Assembly (NCBI RefSeq): GCF_900964775.1
Contig: NC_041818.1
Span: 9,631,332-9,695,331, forward strand
Source: Scleropages formosus
Lineage: Eukaryota; Chordata; Actinopteri; Osteoglossiformes; Osteoglossidae
Length of the DNA: 64,000 nucleotides
Reading direction: 5' to 3'
A model generated the notes under the pieces. That model ran no database searches. It saw nothing but the letters and a program-made list of their open reading frames with translations, and had not been told where the DNA came from. The translations under genes were made by a program, and so were the position numbers. Below, piece by piece: positions 55,901 through 64,000 of this stretch (position 1 is the first letter of the stretch; the number at the start of each line of letters is the position of its first letter).

Positions 55901-57639
55901 TGCTTTTGTCCAAAGCAACGTACATCTCAGCGAAAGTACAATTTATGCATTACATTAAGAGAAAGAGAACGCTTGTTGCTGAAGTGTGAGAATACGCTGC
56001 TGTTCTAGTAGAAAAAAATGAAAATCTTTTTCTGTGGTAATTTTGGTTGTCATTTTTGTTCATCTTATCTTCGCTTGTGTGCAGCTACTCGGTTCCGCCT
56101 TTTGAAACACACACGCCTGAATGTGGTGGCCTTCCTGAACGAATTGCCCAAGACCCAACATGACATTGCTTCCTTCACTGTGGATGTCAGCACCTACATG
56201 GTGAGTGACTATAGCTGTCCAACATTGACCTGATTAACTAAAAGTTTAGTAATGTTAAGGATCTTAAAATATTCTTCATTCTTCTAAAAACTTTGTACGG
56301 CTGATTTAATTGTGATTCTAAAAAGTTTTTTCTTTTTCCAGAACACATTACTCTCATTCACAGTCAGTGGAGTGTTCAAAGAAGGTAAGCTTTACTAACT
56401 TCACTGGAGCGTGTATCGGTAATCCTTTATAGCAGATCACACAGCATTAATGACATTGCACTAGCTAGTTTTCTACTGCTAATACTTGTGTGCTCTTAGT
56501 AATGGATAACTGGTTTTTATTGGTACCGATAAGTTTGATAGTCAGATTGACTTGCCCCATTTGCACCTCCTGTCTTGCAGTGGATGGTAAATCTCGAGAC
56601 TCTGTCAGGGCATTCTCTCGGATTTTCATTGCAGTGCCAGCTGGGAATGCGGGGTAAGTGTGACCCAGTTCTTTTACAAAGTAAGATTCTGCCTGTGCTT
56701 TTGAAGACCCTCACAGTGACAGTGCAACTTGACATACGTTGCCCCCCCATTGCTCAGGTTTTAATTTAGGTATTCGGTAGTATTGAACTGCAGAAACTTT
56801 TTTTTTTTTATTAAAATGAAAAGGCTCCCTGGCAACTTTGTCAGTGTTTACAATTAGCCAAAAAAGCACTACTTTTTGTTTTTCTATTATTGTAATCTTC
56901 TTAACCACTTGTCTTCTCTCTCCCTCACCCTCCATTTTCATTAGTTTGTGCATTGTGAATGACGAGTTGTTTGTGCGGAATGCTACAACGGAGGAGATCC
57001 GAAAGGCCTTTGCTGCCCCTGCGCCTACACCGTCCAGCAGCCCAGTGCCCACCCTTTCTGCTCCTCAGCAGGAGATGCTCAGTTCTTTCTCTCAGAAGTC
57101 TGGCATGAATCTGGAATGGTCGCAGAAGTCAGTGATTGTGCCGTGATTTTATACTTTGAGATATTTGCATTGAATTGCTTGTAAATTCTTTAAGTGAATT
57201 TTGATATAAGGAACAATTCTTTTGAACAAAATCCTGATGATCTTAAAACTAGAACTAAACTGGCACCTGTTTTAACTAGTGCTAAGTTGGATGATGAGTT
57301 TAAAGTGTAACTCGATATTTTATATTTCATTGTTCCTCTGATTGAAGCATTCAATTGCTTGTTCATTGTGTTTTAGGTGTCTGCAGGACAACGACTGGGA
57401 TTTCAACAGAGCTGCTCAGATCTTTACCCAGCTAAAGGTATAGTCATCTGATAGCCATCACTTTTTGACCTCACAAGGTCTTCTGAATATCAAACCATCT
57501 GACATCTTACACCAAATGACCTTTGAGTCTCTGACCTGAGCTTACTTGCGTGTTAGCCATAAATAGCATTCCTGACTCTTTTTGTTCCTCTCTTTTATTT
57601 TAGGCTGAAGGCAAGATCCCAGATGTTGCTTTCAAGTGA
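44190..57639 (+). CDS. NXF1: NXF1 (TAP), general mRNA export receptor
   Basis: Twenty-one exons: 44190-44223, 46521-46740, 46854-46989, 47270-47353, 49150-49254, 49405-49485, 49755-49824, 50022-50110, 50770-50877, 50969-51078, 54491-54527, 54996-55064, 55201-55256, 55483-55590, 55690-55748, 56085-56200, 56342-56384, 56581-56653, 56945-57127, 57377-57437 and 57604-57639. The sum is 1878 nt, or 625 aa (human 619). With NXT1 the protein carries mRNPs through nuclear pores. Order of parts: Arg/Gly-rich RNA-binding N-terminus; pseudo-RRM from about [16 protein letters not shown]; leucine-rich repeats ([28 protein letters not shown]); NTF2-like domain ([20 protein letters not shown] to [10 protein letters not shown]); UBA-like end ([18 protein letters not shown]). 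Intron 10 (51079-54490) is the longest and carries a CTE. Poly(A) signal at 57873. Confidence 0.98.
44293..44352 (+). other. Candidate 60-nt cassette exon in NXF1 intron 1
   Basis: Preceded by CACCTCGTAG and followed by GTAAAT. Both ends are phase 1, matching exon 1 (ends phase 1) and exon 2. The 60 nt are open and would add 20 residues ([20 protein letters not shown]) before EHDDR. It may be an optional exon or chance; the human protein has no such insert. Confidence 0.35.
44870..45079 (-). repeat. TG-tailed tRNA-SINE, copy 12
   Basis: An inverted copy in NXF1 intron 1, flanked by 15-bp TTATATATAATATAT at 44855-44869 and 45080-45094. B box complement GGGACTCGAACCCC is intact; the tail is short. 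Confidence 0.93.
45750..46300 (-). repeat. Composite SINE pair in NXF1 intron 1
   Basis: At 45750-46110 is an inverted copy of the second-head-plus-L2-tail element seen at 25000-25320 (TTTAGCAGACACTTTTCCAA, GAGGATCGAACCCACATCCT). At about 46110-46300 an inverted class C fragment follows (TACTGTAGGGAGGAAACCAG, ACTGTGCCACCGTGTTGTCC). Confidence 0.7.
47885..48342. mobile_element. Second Tigger/pogo-type MITE
   Basis: In NXF1 intron 4. The left end GACAGTCATGCGCTGCTGAA mirrors the right end CAGCAAGTCATGTC, and both abut TA (47883-47884 and 48343-48344). There is no transposase frame. Internal phrases such as GGCTATACCATCTAGGTTTG and CGCACAACGAAATCGCC closely match, from memory, an abundant human Tigger-type repeat. 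It is about 458 bp; the exact ends are less certain than for the element at 5750. Confidence 0.75.
48540..48700 (-). repeat. Class C tRNA-SINE fragment in NXF1 intron 4
   Basis: An inverted head-side fragment: GGAGAGAATGTGCAAACTCC, then CTCACTGCCCCACAGTGCTG. Confidence 0.6.
49951..49981 (+). repeat. Poly(A) run next to NXF1 exon 8
   Basis: About 30 A in the intron, 41 bp before the exon 8 acceptor. It displaces the usual pyrimidine tract, leaving only CTTTTGTTGATTCTTTCAG. Confidence 0.9.
50395..50605 (+). repeat. L2-tailed tRNA-SINE in NXF1 intron 8
   Basis: GTAGTATAGTGGTGAGGGCA, TACCCTTGAGCAATG and GTTACCCAGCAGTATAAATA mark a diverged plus-strand copy. Confidence 0.65.
51079..54490 (+). 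other. NXF1 intron 10, with read-through short reading frame
   Basis: A 3.4-kb intron carrying the CTE listed below. If the intron is retained, the frame from exon 10 continues 38 codons past the splice site and stops at 51191-51193. That gives a protein of about 383 aa comprising the N-terminus, RRM and leucine-rich repeats but no NTF2-like or UBA part. Mammals make such a short TAP form from a retained intron 10. The rest of the intron holds nothing I recognise. Confidence 0.65.
52470..52562 (+). promoter_or_regulatory. Constitutive transport element (CTE) in NXF1 intron 10
   Basis: AGCCAATGACGGGTAAGA (52491-52508) and CAACCTAAGACAGGC (52530-52544) are the two strands of the internal loop bound by NXF1/TAP in the Mason-Pfizer monkey virus CTE and in the mammalian NXF1 intron 10 CTE. 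A lower stem can form between GGCCAGTG (52470-52477) and CACCTGGCC (52554-52562, one bulged C). Inner pairs are GGCTG/CAGTC and GCC/GGC, and a CCC/GGG hairpin caps it. I see one loop module here, whereas the viral CTE has two. Its known role is to let unspliced NXF1 RNA leave the nucleus. Confidence 0.9.
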
Positions 57640-58332
57640 ATATGGAAGAAGAGTATTTGTTATAAATAACTGAGCTTAACCTTGCTGTGACAGTTGTTAT
57701 TGTTTTTATAGTTTTGTTTTCCTTTTATGTTTTTATTCTAGATTTCTCTTTTGTCTGAGATTATCTAAAAATGAGAAAGTACAGAAACTCACTACATCTA
57801 GAGATTGTTTGTAGCTACATGGTATACTACATGATAAGTTGTTATAATTATTAAAGTACCACAATTTATTTGAATAAATGACTGGTGTATTTTTGAATCT
57901 TGTTTTATTTTTTTGAATGACTTGCATTATCTTTTTACAAACTCATGTTTAACCAACTTTGAATGTATACTAAGTCTGTATGAATACTGTAAAATTAGGT
58001 TTTAAAACTTTTAAATCTATACAGGTTTGTTCCAGGAGACTAATTATGAAAACATGTTGTATAGATGGATAAAATTGTATTATGTGCTACATCATTTTGG
58101 ATAGTTATTAGGCAACTGAAGGGGGGGGTAAAATGAACCAAGGCAGCTTGCAGTGTTAGATAATTAACTTTACAAGGATTTACCAGTATATACAGCAGGG
58201 TTTTTTCCCTGTATCAGTACAGAGTAAGTCATTTGATCAAGGATACTACAGCAGGTTTGGGAACTGCAGTCAGAAATGTAAAATTCCAAGACCACAACAG
58301 TTCCAATCTATATATGATGTCCTCTAGCCAGC
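57640..58332. other. NXF1 3' UTR and spacer
   Basis: The likely poly(A) signal AATAAA is at 57873-57878. A decayed inverted L2-tailed SINE (GTTAGATAATTAACTTTACA, TTGATCAAGGATACTACAGC) lies at about 58150-58310. Confidence 0.5.
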
Positions 58333-58398
58333 AAGTGCAAACATTAACAGGTCATGCACAGATAGATACCTGTGCATGACCTGTTCATGTTTGCACTT
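58333..58398. repeat. 29-bp-arm palindrome / hairpin with 8-nt loop
   Basis: Left arm 58333-58361, loop ATAGATAC (58362-58369), right arm 58370-58398. All positions pair except one T/C mismatch (58345/58386). It lies between NXF1 and ATG2A. It could be an RNA hairpin (the size of a pre-miRNA), a foldback remnant, or a replication-slippage palindrome. Confidence 0.9.
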
Positions 58399-58499
58399 AG
58401 TGCGAATATACTATATATTATTTCAAGAATCGTAGAGTATTTTTAAATTTTTTTTGTGCAGAAATTGTACTGTCTAGCGCTGCTTGACCTTACAAACAT

Positions 58500-58893
58500 G
58501 GCTTCTTCAGCGCGCGTTGTGTACGTAACATGACGTCACGACGCAGCGACGTGCTATTCCCCCAACTCGCATGAAAACAATAAACAACCCGAGAAGAGAA
58601 TCGGAAGCGGAGTCATCGTTCGGGTTCGGCAGTTTTGCGCAATACAGAAATAAAAAAGGCAACCGAAAACGACTACAACGGCCTGCAAAGCGAACCTGGG
58701 TCCTCGGCCTTCCCTCACACGACGCGGCTGTTGAATTTTTCCCTGTGGGACGGAGGTGAAAGTGGACGGTTCGTGTCCGTTTCTCTCTTCAGCACCGGCC
58801 GTTTGTTATGCGGTTCCCGGAGAGTTGCTCTCGTGCCTGTCTTCCTCCTCCTCCGCCGCCTCTTCACTCCCTGGCCCCGCTCTCCCCGGCCCC
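58500..58893 (+). promoter_or_regulatory. ATG2A promoter and 5' UTR
   Basis: CpG-rich sequence with a CRE palindrome TGACGTCA at 58531-58538 and no TATA box. A short upstream frame starts at 58571. An in-frame ATG at 58756 would add 46 residues ahead of the family start; the sequence between is Ser/Pro-rich and looks like leader. Confidence 0.55.
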
Positions 58894-61800
58894 ATGTCCC
58901 GCTGGCTCTTCCCCTGGTCGGGCTCCATCAAGAAGCGGGCCTGTCGGTACCTCCTGCAGCACTATCTGGGCCACTTCCTGCAGGAGCGGCTGAGTCTGGA
59001 GCAGCTCAGCGTGGACCTGTACAGCGGCAGCGGGCTGCTCCGGGACATCCACCTCGACGTGTGGGTAAGTAGTAGGGGCCGCTCCGAGTCCGAACGGTAG
59101 AGACTCTGTCTCCATCGTGCGCCGTGTCCCTGTTGTGTCCGTCGAGGAAGCTGTGTCTGTGGGAGACTCGTGCTCCACAACTGGAACTGCCTGATCACTA
59201 ACTAAGGCTAAGGCTTAGTCTGCAGCTGGTTCAGTGAACCTGGCTTGACCTGAGGAAGAGACCCCAGCTGACCTCTCTGTCCCTGTCTCCTATACGTCTC
59301 CTTCCCCCTTGTGTGCGTGTCCATCGCCTCATGTCTTTCTCCTCCAGGCGGTGAATGACCTTCTGGAGTCGGTGGGAGCTCCCCTCGAGATGGTGGATGG
59401 CTTCGTGAGCAGCATCGCCGTGACCATCCCCTGGGCGGCCCTCGTCACTGACCACTGCACCCTGGTTGTCACCGGTCTGCAGCTCACGTGTCGGCCCAAG
59501 TGCAGGACCAGTAAGCCATAAACGAGAAGAGCCAGGCTGTGTGAAAATGTTCTGCTGTGTGTTCGGGTCACGTCGCGTGTCCCACAAATGATCGCAGGCT
59601 CTGATGCCAAGTAACACATTTTGCGACGTGATGGTCACGTCACGCAGCCGTGAATTAGATTACTGTTTCAGCGGAACTGTAAGATCTACTCTTGTTCTTC
59701 GCGTGTTGGCGGTCCCGTAGCTGGCGGTGTGATGCTAGGCTAATTACGTGAAATCTTGTGTAGGTGGGGGCTGGGATTCCCAAGGCTGGTCATCATGTAT
59801 GACCTCCAGCATGCAACTGGCCCAGGAGTGCCTGAAGGACCCTCCCGAGGCGTCCGAAGAGCCGCCCGCTCCTCTAGAAGGGTTGGAGATGTTTGCACAG
59901 ACCATTGAGACTGGTGAGACTGAAAGCCAGTTTGTCTTGGGATCGCTGTTTACTTTCCTGATATTATTTAGTTTAGACTGCTCAATAATGATGATCGTTA
60001 TTGTAAATTAAAGCAGCAGGGAGATGGCGTCTAACCGCTTCAGTCGCCAAAACTCTCTTTGTATAGGGATGCACCAGCTGTAGGTACGTCTTATTCACAT
60101 TCCCACTTGTTATGTGCAGTGTTGCGTCGAATTAAAGTCACCTTCCTGGACACCATTGTCCGAATTGAGCACCAACCTCTGGGACTAAAAACTGGTATTG
60201 CCTTGGAGGTACACATTAAACGGTGAGTTTGTCTGTATGTGTGTGTTTGGACATACTGCACCAAATCAGAGCTTTTCATTAGCAGGAAGGTTTTCAAGTT
60301 TGCTGTCACAGGTTAAAAGGAAACAGGGTTTATCAGTTTTTTTTTGAAAGGGAAGATATCAATTGTAGACTTTTAACAGTGCCAAGATCTACTGTGTAGT
60401 ATAAATTGTAATTTTAGCAAGTAGCTTACTCCTTTACTAAAGTGTCATTGTAACTGAATTTGTGTTTGTTCTCTTTATGGGTTTTCACAGTTTTATTCAT
60501 GCAGTGATAAAAATGTTTAAAATCATTCACATTAACGGCACAATTTTTTCCCCACACTAATAGGAATGTAAGGAGTTTATTTAGTGTACAGTCGCTCATT
60601 TTTATATTTATTTGACTGCTTGAATGTCACCAGCATGGCTTCAGTCCTATATCTGCAGTTTCTGTGATGAAACAAAGTCCTGTGATTCTAAAGACAAAGG
60701 TGGAAAGGTGTAATGTCATCCCTCTTTGTCTTGTGGCAAGTTTAGGTGGTTTATTTTATGTCAGAATTCAGGATACTGACTGACTTGCACTGTATAGTTA
60801 TAGTCTGACTAATGTCTGATTACTTGCAACTGGTCACTTCGAGTGCTGGGAAACAACATCCGTATATTTTCTGCTCCCCTTTGGTTTAGAGTTACTGTTG
60901 ATTCTACTGTGTGTGTAAGAACATGTAATGAGGGACACATCACATGGAGGTCACCCCTACAGCTTCCCTCTCTCGCTGTATGTTGCATGACAGGCTTGAC
61001 TACTGTGATGAGGCAGTGCGTGACTCCAGCCAGACTGTGCCTGTGGACATCCACCAGCCCCCCGCTATCCTTCATAAGATCTTGCAGCTCAGTGCCGTCC
61101 AACTGTTTTATGAGAACACTGTAGGGGCTCAGGTAAGTCAGATCCCTGGGTGCAAGGAGCACAAGGACTGTGAGCCCCCATGCTTGTCTGCCTATTGAGC
61201 CTTTCAATTATGGACGAAGCTTACTCTTTGCATGAATACGAGGCTGAAAGGTGTTTGTTGCCATCTGAACATAAGCTCTGTTTACTTGATATATTTCTTG
61301 TACCAATTCCAAATGTTCAGTGGTGATTTGACTGGATGACTGGACAGAGTAGCCAAGGGACCTGCAACTTATGTGGTTTTAGAACCATGGTGGTAAGTGT
61401 TGTTGGTGTGGCTTTTTTCCAGGATGGGCCTGAACCAGGTAGTGACAGCGAGTCGTCACCTTCGGCAGGACACCTTGACGCCCCCACAGTGCCTGTGCAG
61501 TCCCCCATTCTGATTGGGAGCTGCTCTGGCTCCATGGAGACCACTGTGAAGATCAAGCAGAACGATGCACTGCCTGGGCCCAAGGTACACGTAAGACTGT
61601 ATTGTCAGCCTGACCGTATGGCTTCTGTACTTGCCTTACTAGGTTTTTCTTTCACAGTCTTCCTTTGAATGTGTTTTTTAAATATTTGCTCCTTTGTCAT
61701 GTTTTTTTTGATCACCAGTTTCACTCTTTTGCCCCTTCCTCAGTTGGAGCTGGATGGGAAGGTGGGCTGTCTGCACCTACTGCTCTCACCAGACCAGATT

Positions 61801-62451
61801 ACTCACCTTATGGATATGCTGTCAATGCTCTGCATTGACACAGGTATTCTGTTCCTTATTATCTTGCCTCCGCGCACACATCTGCCATCTCCCCACTCTT
61901 TCCACAGTGTACCACCCTGCATTGTTTTTGTCTTCTCCATATCATCTCTTTTCTGTTATTACCGCAGAGCCTCATGGTGTGGAAAAGACCCATAGTCGTC
62001 CCCTAGGATCAGATGACCTGCGGCTGATTGAGGAAGATCTTAGCAAACAGCTGAATGCTGAAGTGGGGCAGCGAGCAAGAGAGGAAGAGGAAGCAGAAAG
62101 GGAGGCCTTCATGAACAGCGTAGAGAATGGAGGTGAGGAGCAAGGGCAAATAAAGGAGACATGTGGTCCAGTACTTAGACCAAGGCAGCAGTTTCATTAA
62201 TGGCATATCATGGCTGCTTCCCGTTGTCCATTGCAATAAAGAAGTGAGGGGCGCTCGAGTTCTTCTGCCCATGACTGACGGTCAGTTTACGTGCCTGTTG
62301 CAGAGATGTTCTACTCCATGGGGGCAGGCATGAGCAGCAGTGTGATGTCAGCTCGCTCAGGCAGTGAGTTGTCAGACAGTGACATGGAGTCTTCCCTGCA
62401 CAGCCAGCAGAGCCTAGCACTGCCCAACTCGCTGTCCTCTGGGGTGAGGAT

Positions 62452-62514
<63 letters not shown>

Positions 62515-64000
62515 TAACCCTGCTGTAACCATGTATCTGCATGCATCTTTGCATCTTTCTTCCCTCAGCTGATGATGAACTGCCCTAGACGTTACCCTGT
62601 GCCAGGAACACTGTCCAGTCTCCCTCCTAGCATCCGGACCACAGGTACCTGAAACACATATGGCACACAGGCTGATTGGAAGTGCTGACCTCTGAAGCAT
62701 CTGTGAGCTGCTTTTTGCCAGTGCGCTGCCTGCCGAACTTCAGATGTGATATCTGTGTGTTTGTGTCTTACTGTTGCTTGCCGTTGCAGGTCGATCCTCA
62801 CAGCGCACCCAGTCTGAACCCCTCAAGCCGGATGCTTTGCTCCGCCTGTCTCTGGGTGGGGTCACTGTAACACTGCTGGAAGAGGAGCCCCCCACTGCCC
62901 CTGCTGGGGAGCAGCCCTCACTGGGAGAGGTGTCCCAGGATTTCTTTAGGGAACTGGCCTACTTCAAGGATGCCATGTTCAGTGGAAGGGACTTTGATCA
63001 CCTGAGGCAGAATTTTGCTAAAGCTTGTCCTCACTCCCATCTCAGGTGCTCCAAAGCCGCTGCTTCTCACTTCAGAATTGCTCTTTACATTTGATATAAT
63101 ACCTGTACCAGAATGCAGCTACATGAGTGAACTCCTTCACCTGCTTTGCACTATTATGCATCCATGTATGCATTGGTTCCTTGGGACCATATGGGGAATT
63201 CATCTGAGCTGTAACACTTGTCTGATTTCTCCAAAATGAGTCATATTTCTGATACTATTTCTCATGATGATACAAGTAGTAGTAACGATAATAGACTGAA
63301 CTGGAAGAAAATGATTGCCGTGAACATGCATTCCTCTTTCTTTAAGACCTGTCCCCCACCCTTGTGCACTTCTGTACTATACACCCCTGGTGCTGGTATG
63401 AGCTTTGTTGTTCTGCACTGTGGAGTGGATGACATGCCTCCCATCTCTCTTGGTCAGACTGACAGGAACAGCGGTGCAGGTCTCGTATGAAATGCGCAGT
63501 GCGGGCCGCCATGTTCGGGAGGTGACCTCCGACCTATCCTTCAGCAGGTTGGAGCTGCTGGAGTGTGTGTGGGGTCCTGGGGCTCCCCAGTATACTGAGG
63601 TACTCCTGATCATGCACCAAGGGGACTGTAGGACTTCTCCAGCTTACAGTACTCCTAACTGTAATTAGACAGTGCAGAGCATACACTGCAAAGAATATAA
63701 CCATTCTTTCTCTCACACTTTCTCATGTTGTAGCTACTGCAGTTTCAGAGACATAGCACATTCACCCTGGGAGCTACAGCCAGACCCTGCGCTCTCTTAC
63801 ACTACAATCTGACGGAGAAACATCACCGCAAGGTAACTGAGCATCTGTGTTACGGGTGTCAGTGGATCAAAATATGATATTGACATGTGCACACATTCTT
63901 AAATTATCTTTTTAAGATGGATAGACCCAGGTTTGAATGGCACCTTCTGCCTGTAGAACCCTTGAGTTAAGGTACTTAACCTGAATTGCTCCATATTGTA
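58894..64000 (+). CDS. ATG2A: ATG2A, autophagy bridge-like lipid-transfer protein (5' part)
   Basis: Thirteen exons before the window ends: 58894-59064, 59348-59510, 59764-59913, 60120-60222, 60994-61132, 61423-61584, 61744-61843, 61968-62132, 62304-62443, 62569-62644, 62790-63045, 63458-63599 and 63734-63832. They give 622 codons of roughly 1,940. ATG2 moves phospholipid from ER to the growing phagophore with WIPI4 and ATG9. The N-terminal chorein-type segment is visible (SIKKRACRYLLQHYLGHFL, then VNDLLESVGAPLEMVDGFV). Further blocks are SSCMTSSMQLAQECL, RRIKVTFLDTIVRIEH, LDYCDEAVRD and HQPPAILHKILQLS. MSRWL at the start fits ATG2A; ATG2B begins MPWPF. All phases agree, and the last donor is at 63833. 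An intronic RNA candidate lies in intron 4. Confidence 0.97.
60631..60826 (+). ncRNA. Candidate intronic RNA, copy 2 (ATG2A intron 4)
   Basis: The partner of 27585-27788 in BSCL2 intron 3, sharing the same ordered blocks in the same sense. This copy has a textbook C box GTGATGA (60664-60670) and D-box CTGA motifs at 60805-60808 and 60816-60819. The distance from its end to the next exon is about 168 nt. A box C/D-type snoRNA is the leading idea; the length is high for that class. Confidence 0.5.
62454..62512. repeat. (TG)n microsatellite in ATG2A intron 9
   Basis: About 29 TG units starting within 15 bp of the exon 9 donor. There is no SINE body next to it, unlike most other TG tracts in the window. 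Confidence 0.9.
63905..64000 (+). repeat. L2-tailed tRNA-SINE, cut by the window end
   Basis: CAGGTTTGAATGGCACCTTC and CCCTTGAGTTAAGGTACTTA are the head and middle of the family. It lies in ATG2A intron 13. Confidence 0.7.

Overview
This is nuclear DNA from a ray-finned fish, almost certainly a teleost. The genes are intron-rich with GT-AG introns and encode vertebrate proteins. About a dozen copies of one tRNA-derived SINE with a (TG)n tail are scattered among them, beside L2-tailed SINEs, LINE relics and two Tigger-like DNA transposons. I do not assert an order or species.

Eight protein genes could be rebuilt exon by exon, and their splice phases close. From left to right: EIF1AD (minus; 1732-3617); BANF1 (plus; 6359-6747); cathepsin F, CTSF (minus; 8462-14676, 14 exons, 481 aa); GNG3 (minus; 19415-21065, 75 aa); seipin, BSCL2 (plus; 26738-31177, 405 aa); an inositol-trisphosphate 3-kinase most like ITPKC (plus; 33789-39216, 694 aa); NXF1 (plus; 44190-57639, 21 exons, 625 aa); and the first 622 codons of ATG2A (plus; 58894 to beyond the window). 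EIF1AD/BANF1 and GNG3/BSCL2 are head-to-head pairs, as in mammals. Apart from the kinase, the genes correspond to human 11q12-q13 genes, so this is a rearranged piece of an ancient vertebrate linkage group. The genes do not form one pathway: they serve translation-factor-like RNA binding, chromatin and nuclear envelope, lysosomal proteolysis, G-protein signalling, lipid-droplet biogenesis, inositol phosphate signalling, mRNA export and autophagy.

The strongest non-coding signal is in NXF1 intron 10 (52470-52562). It carries both sequence boxes of the constitutive transport element (CTE) that NXF1 protein binds, closed by a stem, so the gene's own retained-intron mRNA should be exported by its product. 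Other signals not explained by coding are: two related ~200-nt blocks in introns of BSCL2 and ATG2A that look like paralogous intron-hosted (box C/D-like) RNAs; a 29-bp-arm hairpin between NXF1 and ATG2A; eight perfect TGACGTCA palindromes; an exact CLEAR 10-mer inside CTSF; in-frame candidate micro/cassette exons in BSCL2 and NXF1; and a GC-AG intron in the kinase gene.

The rest is intron or intergenic sequence. It holds the SINE families, an RTE-like LINE relic (16500-17315, minus), an L2-like LINE relic (40410-41240, minus), simple repeats, and stretches in which I recognise nothing. I saw no CRISPR array, tRNA gene, rRNA gene or retrovirus-like element.
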